From contig WAID01000009.1 of the NCBI GenBank assembly GCA_016584495.1, forward strand, positions 1-64,000: a DNA stretch of 64,000 bases, read 5' to 3'. Position numbers and translations under genes: made by a program. Each line of letters opens with the position of its first letter. The first letter of the stretch is position 1. The notes under the pieces are model-generated. The model ran no database searches. It was not told where the DNA came from and saw only the letters and a list, made by a program, of their open reading frames with translations. Of this stretch, positions 22,111-34,851 are shown piece after piece. Source of the stretch: Celoporthe dispersa. Lineage: Eukaryota; Ascomycota; Sordariomycetes; Diaporthales; Cryphonectriaceae.

Positions 22111-25100
22111 CTATGTCGACAGATGAAAAAGTTCCTTCAGTCGTCTTTTTTTGTCTGGGTCCAATCCAGACGTGCTCTCTCTTCTCGACATCACCTCTGC
22201 CGCTTCACGTGATCTCTTTCTCGAATTCCTGTCAGGTACAGTCAAGTGGTTAGGAGTGTGCTCAGTGCGTCCTAGCACCTCCTTCCCTTTACCTCTGGAA
22301 CGATCCCGACCACTGTCGCTTGCAGACATGCTTTCATCAGTTGTGTGCTTGTTTGATAGCTCAGAAGAAGTAACACTGGTATTCTGCGTCTGATCAGCAC
22401 TGTCACTCGCTGATGCAAGCATACTGCTTCCGGACATAGTTTCTTGAGAGGCACCTTCCAGGCTCTCTGCCTCAGATGTCTCAGGCTTTCTCCCCGTGCT
22501 GATGTGTGGCAGGAAGGAATGTCCAAATATCATGGCCCCATGGGTTTTGACCGAGTTTAGGCAAGTTCCACGGTCCCATAGGGCTGGGAATTTCGATCGG
22601 TAGAGGACTTGGATCCTGTCTTTCAGCTTCAAAAGCTTCTTTGGTCCGTTTCCGGTGCACACGCAGTCGCAGGTCTGGAAAGTTGCACGGGGCGCTTGCC
22701 AATAGAGTCCGTCCACTAGCTGCCATGGACGGGTGGTGTCATCTCCGCTCTGTTCAAGAATAGACTCCACCAAACTCGATCGCGTTACCAGATAGTCTTT
22801 GCCGCTTGGAATAACAGCGCCAAACCCACAAGCATTACACGCGCGCATATCTTTGAGCATAACCGGCTTGATGAGTTCGCCGAAGTTCTTCCCGAATAAC
22901 GTGATCGCGCCGAGAGAGCTGGTGAGTGTCGTCCAACCCTCCTCGATGCCGAAGTGTCGCAGTGGCATCTCACGAACCGAGAAGCTATCCTTGTTGCTCG
23001 CTATATCCATGAAGTCGAAGCCACCTAACAAGTGTCCCCGTGGAGCTCGAAGTACAAAGTTGATGCCGTCCTTGGCGTTCCGATTGTTCAAGTGGTCGAC
23101 GATCTTCTCCAGCGACGTACAGATCTCCACGACTCGGTCTTTGAAGAAATTGTAAGTCTCCGTATACTTTTTTTTCCTTCTTGGGAGCTGATGATGGTGT
23201 GCTTCCCAAGTCTTCTGTCCATTCTCCATGATATGAGACGTCTTGCACCGACAGTTGGAGCAGATAATTCTTCCGGTTCCGGAGGACAGCATAAGCTGCA
23301 TCCGGCCCGTCCAGGTCGTCTGTAGCTTCGTGCAGCTGGTCGCTCCGGTAAAGAAAGTCTTCCGAGTCCTCGCCAGATTCTTTGAGTTCCTGCTCTAGGG
23401 AGGCACGTACGAGGTGGAGAACCGCACTCTGCCCATCGACTAGCCAGGCGCACCGCGTGGCAACATCGTATAATACGACATGTTTTTTCCTCAGGAACTT
23501 GATGAGGTTGAGATAACCCTGTGGAAGCCCTTGAACCAGAAACTTGTCTTTCTTGCTAATCTCAAAATTCAGTCCTACGCTGACGGGTGCGTGGCTAGCT
23601 GACATCGAGAGACTCTTCAATGTGTGATGCACGCTGGGACGTTGAAGCCCTGACCGCTCAATATTATAGTTCGCATTTGGGGAGCCTAAAGACCGTTTCA
23701 TTAGTACTTTGAATGACTTATCAAGGGTAGACCTCTATATGTACCTGTCATGCTGTTCGCGTTCGAGCACCAACCGACGATGTGACGAGTGTGACAACTG
23801 TCCACCGCGAGTGGGTGAATTGAACTCAGGTTGGACAATCTTGAATCCAGAAAAGACAGCCTGTTCCCCGTATCTTCATGTATGAAGTGCCACACTATCA
23901 TACTGTCAACTTTTTGTACAGGGACGAGCATTGTCGAATAGCCTTTCATAAGGGTACTTTCTCCGAACGATGTGAACACCGGCGTTTCGGCAAGAGCAAT
24001 CAGAATATCCAAGGGAATTTCCAAGCCCCTTGATAGTTCAAGACCTGGTCTCTGTAATATAGGATAATCTGCCACGATCACGGAATTTATGAAAAGGCTG
24101 TGCCAACATTGACCATCTTGTTTTCCTATCGGTTGTAGTGGTTCGATGACGCAGTCTAAACTGCAATGGTAACGACCTGCAATGGTATTGCTGTTGAGTG
24201 CCCTCATAGGTGTCTGAACTAGACTTCGGAGTTGGGGCCGGGAAAAACTCATCGATGTCGTGTGGCTGAAAAGCAGCTACGAGCCAGCCCAGTTGCTCTC
24301 CTACTTCAGCAATGGAGTACGCAGAGCCAGTGACGTCCAATTCGAGAATCTGACTCAAGAACTGAGCCTTGACCAGCGTCTGATCCGGGTATACGTCTTT
24401 CAATAATTAGCAGCAACACCTTGGAAAGCATCGGACAGAAAATATCATGCAGAGTACTCACATGTGATGAGCTTGCTTTGTCTTTCACCCTCCGAGTTCT
24501 CTTTAGCGCGTAGTGCAGTCTCGATAGCTCTGAGAAAGTGTCCACCAGTAGATGGCCAAACTTGACGCAAATATTGCTCTGTCGTCGCTGCCTGGGCATC
24601 CGCAACTTGCCCTGTTAGGGTTATAATCTTAGAGATCAGGTGACTAGCGCTGCCTTGGTGTCCTTGTTTTTCGAAAAACTCAATCGGGTTCCAAGGTATT
24701 GTGTATCTCATTGAGAGTGGAGGTATTGGGCGGATCTGACTGATTTTCGAAGGAGTTGGCAGGGCGTTGATAATCTGGTCTGCCAGAGGTGAAACTGTGG
24801 CTGCTCCTCGGAGGCCGAGAGATATGTTTTCTGCGAATGCAATCAAGCAGCCAAGAGTACGCAGGGCTTGTGCAGACGAGTCGGTGGTATTCAGCAAGAT
24901 TCTCCAGGTCCATATCGGTGTCCTCGTCCTCAGAGACCCCAACCCAAGCTGAGTCTGGCTGATCCAGGGGGTCAAGGTCCAACGAAATATCTGCCTGTTG
25001 CAGCCAGGTCTCACATTTCTCCAGAGGGTTAATTCCATTCACATTTACTGCAGGTGTCTCGGGCGGACTTTCTGACTCTTGATCTCTGTACCAATGTTCT

Positions 25101-27466
25101 TCGACCACTTTACTAACAGCACTATTAATTCGTGAAGTTAGTATTAAATAATTATATGCAAGACGCCCTAGCCAAGGATGTAGTTCTTACCCTCGAAATC
25201 TATACACAAAGTATACTACTTCAGATTGTCGTTGTGGGCTCGAGTTATGGCTCTGGGCGAGCCTTAAGGCAAAAGCCTTGAAAAGGGCTGGCAGTGACTG
25301 TACTATAGCGCCAATGTTCACTTCCTGAAGACTGTCCTTCAAGTCTTCTAGGAGGCTATCTGCGAGCTCAGAAGAATACCTCGTGAATCGAGGACGAGGA
25401 ACCTGAACATCAGAGTAATCAGTCTGCACTGTCCTGGCGACGTTAGCAACGAGCTGCAACATCGCGTCGTTCTGGCCAGTTTAGCATCGCAATTAGTCTC
25501 AACAGTCTCTATTTCCCAGAGAACCAGAAATCCCATTTCGTGCTGCTTGCAGAGAACGTACTTGGTTTTGAAGGTCGAGCATGATCGAGCTAGGTGATAT
25601 AGAAGTCCCGTATCCGGAATCGGTTGGGGCGATACCCATGTTGACAATCTGTTTTGGAAGCAAGCCCAATGAATCGTCGCCGAAATGATCGACTCCTTCA
25701 TCTCCATGAGGAAGTGGTCCTTTCCACTGTTCCGACGGCCGCCTAGGCCCTGGTCGAGGAGATGAAAGCTTTCTAATCGGCTCTACACCTGTGCCAGCTG
25801 AAAGAAATTGAAGGCCATCGCTCTGAACAAGATCAAAGGCAGCAGAAACAGAGCCCTGATCCAATTTCTCTACAGTGGGCGGCATCGAAGGTGATGCTAG
25901 CCCATGGTTCTGTGGTTTTGCCGGCCTCGGCCGTGGCGTACCGTCCGAATAGAAGTCACCGGGCCATTTGAGATATTTCCGAACTTTCTTCGTTGTCCCA
26001 TCAGCTGAGGATGATGTTAGAGAACATGAATAGTAAAGGAGCCTGACAGAGATCTCAAGCATAGGGAGAAGACTCAAATTGATGAGTATACGTACATTGG
26101 ATCTTAAGGCCTGGCCAGTAGTAGTTTTGGGTTATGTCATCCCACTGCGCGCCATCTACATTCCAGAAAACTCCGTCCGGGACTGGGCTTATGGCGAGAG
26201 GGCTTCTGTCATCCGTCAAGCTCATGCTTCCAGAGTCCACGTTCCCAGAGTATATGTCCGGAGTCAGTAGCTGATCTCGGTCTGTGGTCACTTCCACTCC
26301 TCGTTCTTCTGGTGCCTCCTCACAATGGGATTCGGATCTGGTGTGATGTAGTCGGCTCATGTGTCCGGCTGACTTATCACCGCTTGACGAGTTGCTTGGG
26401 TCCGGAGGGATGAGACCCGGTACTTCCATAATGATCTTCTCACCACCTCGTCATTCCTGTCACCACTAGACAATTCACCAAAATGGAAAGTCTCCAAAGC
26501 TCTCGCATGAGACACGTTGCTTGTGCTCCCCACGCCTCTCTTTCCATTCGCCGTCCGTAGAGGATTGTTCAGCACCCAAGCTCCTGGGCCTGCGGATCTT
26601 ACGACAGCGACCTCGGGACTTGTAGCCCATGCCATTAGCGACGGATCCGTTGGCCCGCCAAAGACTACCGGCGGCTCACTCCCTTGGGCGGCCTTCTCGA
26701 GATGCTTCGCGACGTGCTCCATCCGTTGATCCCAGGCATCGGGGCCGGAAAAGAGATATTGCAATATGGCACAGGACATACCATATGCATTGGGAGTCGG
26801 CATCGCTCGCGGAGGGCCTGAGCCTGAAGTTTCCTGATCTCCTGATCCCATTCAGCAGCTTTTGTAGCTGAAGAGGGACCCTCCTTGAAGTTCTTGTAAA
26901 TGCCGGCCGGCGTGTGCATCCGACGGAGATGTTGAGTATATAAATCTTTGCGATTGAAGATACAGCCGTCAGGGAAGTTGTGACCTGATAGGATGGAGGT
27001 CAAGTGTGGGAGAAGCGTTCCTTTTGTGTCGAGGAATTTTTGGCAAGAGACTATTTTTGTTACGTGCGCAGGCATCGAGATCACAAAGCCAGTAATGTAA
27101 TGCGAGGTGCTGAGTCATAGTATGCCTCTTCCATTCGTTCTTACTAGCGAACGAAGAGTTGCATCCGGCAAAGTGAAAAACGCAGACGAACGGACGTGTA
27201 TGCAGCTTCATAACATGGGCCTGAAGGGAGATCTCATCTCTAAAAGCAAGAGAGCACTCGTGGCAAGAGAAGCTGGGGTGCTTGCTTGTATCTTTGCTGG
27301 TGGAGGCCGGCGGCGGCAGTGGAAGAATTGGTGAGTACACTGAGCCTATGCTGGTCCGAGTATGAGAAGTTGCGCTCGCTTTGCCTATTCGTTGATTATC
27401 ATCGTCCTTGCCTGTTCCGTCATTCACAGGACTTCTGGGAGAGTTCATATCTGGTTTGGGGAGCAT
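22111..27466 (-). CDS. large C2H2 zinc-finger fungal protein of unknown function
   Basis: Eight exons can be joined with GT-AG introns: 27466-27064, 26984-26096, 26004-25562, 25471-25191, 25121-24462, 24396-24225, 24160-23745 and 23685-22111, about 1,600 residues. The N-terminus (residues about 65-160) has C2H2-like fingers, CHECSLAFRDEISLQAHVMKLH, then FHFAGCNSSFASKNEWKRH and GCIFNRKDLYTQHLRRMH. Next comes GPDAWDQRMEHVAKHLEKA, a signature of fungal C2H2 proteins. The C-terminal half belongs to a conserved fungal family without known activity: IAEVGEQLGWL, GQCWHSLFINSVIV, LSRGLEIPLDILIALAETPVF, RHIVGWCSNAN, VVLYDVATRCAWLVDGQSAVLHLVRASLE and YNFFKDRV. It ends with a basic, nuclear-localisation-like tail (KRSREAAEV, DKKRRLKEL). 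Frame corrections are needed at 26749-26752, 26437-26438, 24827-24830 and 23168-23175. It could be two neighbouring genes, but the splice phases favour one. Confidence 0.7.
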
Positions 27467-30231
27467 ATGCTCGACACTTCTTGGTTTGATGTGCTAGTCA
27501 GATATAATATCAGTGAGTTGGACCAGTGCTATTGTAAGAAAGTATCATGAGGAAAAGGAGATCCTACATGTCAAGTTGTCGGCTAATTCTATAAGGTGAG
27601 ACCCTTATAACCTCTGTCGTCTCGGCTAGCGAGTTCTCATGCATGCATGTTGCATCATTCGCTTCCAGGTGATTCGAGAAGAATGGAATCTGATAGGCTG
27701 AAAGTATTTACTGCTGTTGATTATGTCGGCAGGGAAAATTCAACAGGGTCTCGCTGCTGCTTATGCTTAGGCCAAAGTCGAGGTTGTGATCTGAAATCGT
27801 TTGGCGGCTTCGCAATAGCTAGCAAGAGGGTAGAGATATATATGCACTGGATCCCGATAATGAGTGGATAGTATGGGTCCAGATGGAAGGAATTGCTTCC
27901 GAAGAGATCTCAGCAGTGAAGCAGACTAACGCACCTGCTGTAGAATGGATAAGATATAGATGCGGAATGCGGATCAGTGGTATTGAGCTGCTTATATATT
28001 TGTGACTGCACTGGCTGACTGTATACCCTATGCGAAGTAAGCTGCAGTCAGCAGCTACCCGGATATGGCTACCTCTGGTTGACGTGGCGTCTTTGCATTG
28101 CATATTCTGTAAACCCCACATGCAAGCCTCTTCTCTGCACTGCCTTTGCACTGCCTAGGCATATCTGCAGGCAATTTTGGTATGAAATTAATTAGCATAA
28201 CAGCTAAGCTTGACTAATGTCTTCAACAAATACAGTACCTGGCCGCTATTTCTTGGCGATTGGAGTTTATTTGGCTATATAAGCTGAGGGCATAGAGCTT
28301 ATGCATTAAACTCTGATCAGTTGGTCTTCGGCTAGTTGCAACTTGCACAGTGCTCAAAATTTATCGAAAACGCTCAGAAAGGGCTTTGACGATGATTAGT
28401 TTGAAATGGACTCAATAGAAAGCTGCATGTGTTGTACATGAATGGAATAAAGCTTAGTTCAATCTATCTGGCTATCTGAATGAGCTGTTCTGAGCGCCTC
28501 TAAAAAGACGAACTGTAGCAAACTGATTGCTAGAAAAGCTGACAGTCCTCCGATTCAGAGTGAATAGAAATCTCTCATATTCGCTTCTATCCCTGAAGAT
28601 CTTAATAATCTATAAGCAACAGTACTTTACAAAAATTGTATGCTAATGCAACGAAACACTATCAATTGATACAAGGACTAGCTATTAGCGAGAGCTTCTA
28701 CTTAAACTTTCTTTCTGCAGCATTTCTTTTTATCTTTTAGCATAACTTTCTTATATTGCTAATTTAGCAGCCTTATTGCCTCCTTCTATTGCTTGCTAAG
28801 CAGCTATATAATAGCTTCTATACAATGCTATTGCAACTTAATAAACTTGTTTTTATCGAATAGATTCTACTTCTTGAATATAATATTCTATTCGCACTCA
28901 AAATATAAGCTCTTAATTTTCTATAGGCTTATATTAAATACTTGACTATTTTGAGAAAAGATTTTCTCCCTCTCGTAGTAGCTCGGTAGCTCGAAGTCTC
29001 TCGGCTATCTTTTGTCCCATAGCGTATATATAAGCGTTTTGAGAATTTGGAGTAAGCGATAAAGCTGAATCCAAGAAGGTAGAACTTAGAATGGAAGTCG
29101 TGCATAAATATATACGTAGCTATCTACTTCATACGGCTTATCAACAAGCCGTCGAGTTATCTCGTGCAGACTTTACCCAACTGACGCGCCCTGGATCAAT
29201 AGTGACATAAATTCCACATTAATACCCCCTATTTACTAAAGATAGGGCCCAAAAGCTGTAACGCTAGAATCTGTGTTATCTGGCATTTGTTCTATCCCTT
29301 TCTATACCTCAGGAATATATAAGGCGTAGAGGCGCTGCGCGGTTGAGAAGTGAACGTCGCTCCATAAAAGGTAACCCTTGGTCTCTTTCCAAGCGGAATT
29401 AGCCAACGCCGGGACTAAGAATTTGGATAGTAGTTTGAGCCCTCTAGTCTCTGATCCATATTATGCCAGGACGGGATATGATTGCCATAACCTTGCCGCG
29501 CCGGTTGCTCAAGGTTTCCATACCCATTTCTGCAATCCATAATCTCTCGCTCCAGCCATGGCTTCAATTTCTTAAAGGGATACAGTTCAAAATGGACAGC
29601 ACTAAGCGTCTTGAGCGAGCACATATCCGTCCCGATACCAATATAGAAATCATAGATGAACTTGAACCATCTGAAGTCAAGATTATCCTACATCAGCATA
29701 TCGGTTATATCGAAGAATAACCATCCGCAGCTAGCTATATCAACAGTGATAGTCAGCCTGGGCAGGTCGGCGTTGTGAGCAAGAAACGACACAATAGCCC
29801 GCCAGTCAGCCTGATAGTCAAACACCAGGCGCAGTCTGCCATCCCAGTAACAACGTGCAATCTCACGGAAGCTGGACTCCGGATACCCGCTAGCGAGCGC
29901 TCCAGTACCCTAGCTGTCGCACTAGGCTACCGTCATTGTGAATTGCAGGCGCCGAAAGCGCCGCTGGGACTCGAGAGGAAACTGGCATAGCACAGCCAGC
30001 GCCATGCCGAGATCATCTCCATAAAAAATCAAAAAAGGTATGCGAGTAGAACACCTCTGATGCCTCGCGATACATCTGGCAGTCCACGAGGAACAGTGCT
30101 ATAGGCAGAATACAGCACTGGCAAAGAGGGGTGCTGGAGCTGTGCTAGGAACGATGGAGGCTGCCGCCTCGTTCAGTGTTCATTCGGTAAGCGAAGATTA
30201 TTGGAGGATAGACAGACTATGGAAAAAATGA
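27467..30231. other. AT-rich gene desert
   Basis: The part from about 28150 to 29330 is very AT-rich and TpA-rich with stop codons in every frame, as expected for RIP-mutated repeats. The segment 29340-29720 is less degraded; the minus strand can be read in short pieces (for example KPWLEREIMDCRNG) but I recognise no family. No tRNA or intact gene is seen. Confidence 0.5.
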
Positions 30232-30552
30232 TTATTCAGCTGGATTGAAGTTATCTATATTCAACCTCCCGTTGAGTACAAGGATTTTATCGAAATACGC
30301 TTCGTAACCACCAGTTTCTGGTGGACCCAGGTGCATCCTCCGCAGGACTCGCAGGCGAAGCTCTCCAGGGAGCATTCGAAAGTCGAAACGCTTGAGCGTT
30401 GAGCCTTCCTCCAGAATAGGTGGCTCCAGGACTAGCAGCTTCTGGTCTTGTGTCTCCAGATACGGCTGGCCCGAACAGCCCCAGCTCCTGCAACTGTGCG
30501 ACATGGCGAAAGGTGCCGATTGGAGACCAGTGGAAGTGCAGCGCCGCGCCAC
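30232..30552 (-). CDS. hypothetical small protein, possibly a gene fragment
   Basis: A 106-codon ORF whose second half reads KRFDFRMLPGELRLRVLRRMHLG then GGYEAYFDKILVLNGRL. The LPxELRxxVL pattern resembles the start of fungal F-box or 2EXR-type domains (LPxELRxxI). There is no clear upstream or downstream continuation and the first half looks random. It is probably a relic; low confidence. Confidence 0.25.
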   Translation of the reverse strand: MARRCTSTGLQSAPFAMSHSCRSWGCSGQPYLETQDQKLLVLEPPILEEGSTLKRFDFRMLPGELRLRVLRRMHLGPPETGGYEAYFDKILVLNGRLNIDNFNPAE

Positions 30553-31893
30553 GAGAGTGTCACTGTAGGATTCATGTGCTGCTCTTGAATCTGGGGTAGG
30601 CTTGTAATGTAATATACACAGTATAGGCGCAAAGAAAAGTTTGGTCGACTAGTAGAGTAATTAAATAAAAACTTCAGCCGGATAAACACAAGTTGCTGCG
30701 CAACAACGACACTATGCAGCCGCTATTTTGCATTTGCAGTAGTCCCTTAGCCTTGGTGAAACGACCGGGATTTGAATTTACTCCATACTGCAAGCTCCAG
30801 TAGCAAATCCGCTTGGCACGGAACAAATCGGTATCAAGAGAAGACATCGGTGCAAAACGGAGCCTAAGCTTGCAACAGCAAATGAGGTATCAATCCTCAC
30901 TTGAACAGGGTACCATCTGTTTACATAAGATTTCTAGGGAAGCATAGTAATCACTCAGATCCTCGATTGTTGCTAAGATGCGGTCTTCAAAAGATAGCTA
31001 GTTTCAAGCCATATGACTAAACTTGGTATAAAAATTTCTCACTTCTATTCCCTATATCTTCTTGTCCTCACAGTCTCTCATCGGACCCTCGAGCAAGTGA
31101 GCCAACTTCCTATGCATTCTCTACATGGCCAACATAGAGTCGTTCCGTCTCTGCTTCCTTCTTATCACCATCTTGAGTCTCCTCCGAGGTTTGGGCTCCC
31201 TAAACAAGATTGGATAAGCTCCACCTGTCAAGCCAGGAAGTTTGATAACAAGAACATCAAAGGCTAGGATGGGAAGGCGGGCGGTAGTAGCTATCTCTAT
31301 TAGCACTAAGTAGAAGGCGCGGCTATGGAAACAGACGGTAAGATTGAGGTAGCAGTTTATGAGGCTGATGTTCTGCGCCTGAAAGTGATGAAGATGCAGG
31401 CCACAACAGACGAGAAAAGCTGTTCCGCAGTTATCGCTCCCGCATACTTCCCTAAGAAGGGCTGGTCTAGTGTCTCGAGCATTAAGGGTCTTCCGTCCCA
31501 AACCTAGTCCCCGCAGACATGCACCATCCTTAATGAGGGCAATCATCTCCACTAAGCCAACTGCACCGTGATCAAACGTTATGGCGCTCGGTCAAACCAA
31601 GGACTCTAGCTAGCTCGAGGATACGGATATCTGGATTGAGGCGTAATAAAGTAGAAGACCTCCAACAGCGGTGCTAACAAGAGGAAGAAAGGATCTGGAT
31701 ATATTTCGCCTTACAACGAGAGCATATCCCTCGAAGATGGTGAAACATACGGCGGCTACAAGCAGGCATTGACCGAGTACACCAACTGGAAGGCCATTGC
31801 TGATACTACCAGTAGCATACGACAAGTTCTAGAGTGCTTCACTATCTCTACGATCGTCGAGAGACAGCAATGAATCAAATAACTATTCTTGGA
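30553..31893. other. intergenic stretch
   Basis: The only ORF that looks faintly protein-like is minus 31610-31825 (71 codons, two hydrophobic segments: VGVLGQCLLVAAVCFTI and LVSTAVGGLLLYYASI). It might be a tiny membrane protein but has no support beyond hydrophobicity. Other ORFs overlap on opposite strands. Confidence 0.3.
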
Positions 31894-33481
31894 CTAAATA
31901 AGCACCCCCTCAACTCCACTTTGCAAAATGCGAATCCAACTACTTGGCACGAACGCGATTCCAGCTCGAGTGTAGACTGGTTTTGAAGAGCCTGTCTTTG
32001 ATATGCCTGCACCTACTAACAAGACTGCAGAGGTCTTTTCATGTCCTCCCTGCAGAGTTGAGGACCTGAGCCTTCCAAGCACGACGCATTTTGACGGGGT
32101 CTCCGATTCTGTATCTTCCGTGACGTCCAGAATGACTTTGCTATTTTTCCCTATCCAGGCAGCGGTAAGATCCACATCCTGTACGATCACAGTCATCTCC
32201 ATTGAGTATGGATTGTTATCACTGTTATACCAGTACCACGCCCGGTTCCCTACCCATGGCGAGTGGATGTCCTTCACTTCCCACTCTACTTGTGCAAAGG
32301 GCAGATCGAGGTAGTCGATTTGCCCTTCGTAGGACATGCAAGACCATGTCGGTGGTGCGGATCCAGTGAAGCTGATCCTTTTCAGAGTGGTACCATCGGA
32401 AGCCCTGTGCCAGAGCATGCTACGTCGAAGCATGTCGGGATTCTTGAAGTCATCCAAAATACCAAAACCGCCGGAGACACCAAAGCTTTTTACAAGCCGC
32501 TTTTCAAGCCCTGCTATTGCAATAGGGCGGTCGGTTTGTCGAGTGAAAGCAAGGCGGGAGTATTGCTTGCATAAGTTCTGGTGAAGGAGGATTTTGCCAC
32601 CTCGAGAAGACTCGATGGCAACTTTGGGGAAGTTGGGATCGCCGAGGAAAGATGCAAGTGTACTTGAGAGTGGACAGGTCAGTTGTTCGATACGCATTAA
32701 TAGAGAATAAGTGAAGGGGCATAGCTGAGCACTTACTTATTCATCCGTGCCATCGTCTCACATCTAACGCCTCCTCCACATTCCCAATACGTCTGCTTGT
32801 CCGTGAAATATATCGTTCTTTGAGCCAGTGCTCTCTCTTGAAGCACCCACCCGCGCTGACTGAGTTTGCTCTCTAGCACGTCCTGGTTGAAATTGTCCAT
32901 AAACTCACACAAATAGGGCAGGCCTCCCCTCTTGCTGCATCAAAAATGCACTCCCGTTTCTTGCGCTCCTTCAAAAATCCATCATGTTGTCCCATAGCCG
33001 AGCTTGCAGCTAGAATACAGTACGCATTTCTGAACACATCTTCCATGCGTGTAGCTTCATTGTTGAAATCTCCGCCAGGACCTTGAATAATGCATATCGA
33101 GTCGATCCATAGATACTCTAGGCCCAACTCCCTAGTCACCTTGACTGCGTCCTTAAATGTGAGTGGCAAAGCGTCGAGGTTAATGCCATTCTTGTGGCTA
33201 TCGATGGTGAACGGGAATGTACAGAAGTGTGGAGCTTGTCCCCACGGATAGGACAAAGCGAAATATTTCATATCGTCTCCCAGCTGAGTTTCGTACAATC
33301 TGAGAGTTGGATCGATGAGAGTCCCCACATAGATCAACCTTGTAGGAAGTCCCTTTGCACTCGAGGGCCTGCAATCACCGTGATTGTGATCACAGTCGGT
33401 CAGCCACTATCTCAGAATCCTGAAATGGGCGCTACTGCCAGCTCGAGGCAGCTGTGGAAGACCAACTTGCCACCGAGTCAT
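31894..33481 (-). CDS. HET-domain (heterokaryon incompatibility) protein with in-frame stop and frameshift
   Basis: HET proteins trigger regulated cell death on non-self recognition in fungi. From ATG 33481 the N-terminus has LPRAGSSAHFRILR, then an in-frame TAG (33407-33409), then WLTDCDHNHGDCRP and LPTRLIYVGTL. HET-core motifs follow: YFALSYPWG, GLEYLWIDSICIIQ, DFNNEATRMEDVFRNAYCILAAS and GFL. A one-base loss in C4 at 32926-32929 breaks the frame; after it come FMDNFNQDVLESKLSQRGWV, LQERALAQRTIYFTD and TYWECGGGVRCETMARM. The intron at 32663-32736 leads to the family C-terminal part (LASFLGDPNFPKVAI, RGGKILLHQNLCKQYSRLAFT, RPIAIAGLEKRLV, FGVSGGFGILDD, MLRRSMLW). The stop lies upstream of the conserved core, so translation would have to start inside the domain. 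Either a broken allele or sequence error; the rest is well conserved. Confidence 0.75.
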
Positions 33482-34851
33482 TAATTGAGACGCTTCATCA
33501 GACTCTCGTAGGTCATCCACTGTTAGTGAAATCACAACTAAGTGCTCAAAATTTTGAACTGGTGACTACATACCAGGGTGTATGTGCATTGTCAAGACCG
33601 GGGGATGGCCCTCATTAAGCCTCAGGTTCGACTGGAATGCCCTTCCAATACTAACTATAGTATAGCAATATGCTAGGCACGCTGCCCAAGAAAGTTCGTA
33701 TGTATTCCCTGCCGTCTCTCTTCACTTGTCTCAGCTTTCGTGCTGATATTTCATTCCATGTTGAATTCCGCTCTTGATGTCTGCGCCAGTACTAACTTAC
33801 GACTCAAGACCAAAGTTTCACCAGTATGTCCCTCAAGCCTTGACTCCATGCCGATCTGAGCGAGTGAGTTTTTTCCTGCTCTGGATCAAAAGTAAATAAT
33901 AGCAGATAGTACAGATATAAGCTGTACACTTGAGGACACTCTAAGAACGAAGCGGTAAGTTGCAGGAAAATCCTGGTAAAATATAAATACTGGCCAGCAA
34001 GACTGTCTAGAATTTAGACCTACGTCAAATTCAGACACTCTACGATGGTAAGACTAAGTATTTAATCAAGGACTTGGAAACGATCTCTCAGAATGCCCTG
34101 GTACTCCTCAGTTTCATTCCTTGACCAGCGTGTGTGGTTTCGTCTATTGCTTATTGTGTTTGAGATGTTACAGTCAGCAAGCAACGAAACATCCTTGAAC
34201 TATCAAGGCATTCCGCTCGTGAACCTCTAGGTTCATGCTGTCGAATTGGTACGATGTGAGTACAAGCTCGGCCTGTTTACAGCTCTTGTGTTGTTCGTTC
34301 CGCCGGCTCTGCTGCTGATAATTGTGATGAGAAGGGTAGGATTGCTTATGAAGACCCCGAGGGACGTCACACTGGCTCTTGCTGTAGCTGTTGTTGTGCA
34401 TACGGAACTAAAGCGTACAGCGACCGCCTGTTTCTCAGCAACGTGCTTCCAAACCTCGCAGCGCCTTTGCAACTCAACGGGTGATGGGATGTAAAGAAAA
34501 AGAAAAAAGAAACAAATAAATAAATGAAAACAAAAACTGTGCGAGGGCCAGTGAATTTAGCCGCCAGCCAGTACATAGATAGCCTTATCCAAATTAGCTG
34601 GCTTCCTTTCTTTCCTTCTTTTCATTTGGTAGCGCTTATTCAGTTCAGTTGAGGCCACACAAAAACAGTTTCCTCGCTGCTAGTCTTGATAATAAAATCT
34701 GTACCAAATACTTTGACTTGTGAAAATTCGTAGACTTGCAGATGAAGACCACATGATAAGACAAGTAGATTGATTCATACTATGTAAATATTCGGGGGGG
34801 GGGGGGGGGAAATGGCAAGGAGACATTGCGCATGTAGATATACCGTTGACA
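33482..34851. other. intergenic stretch with a 16-G run
   Basis: Short ORFs on both strands (34174-34576) lack any signature. A G16 homopolymer lies at 34794-34809, just after the 3' end of the mutase-family gene. Confidence 0.4.
34794..34809. repeat. poly-G tract (16 G)
   Basis: A run of sixteen G on the plus strand, 42 bp from the stop of the PEP-mutase-like gene. A second run of the same length is found inside a coding region at 50202-50217. Confidence 0.8.
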
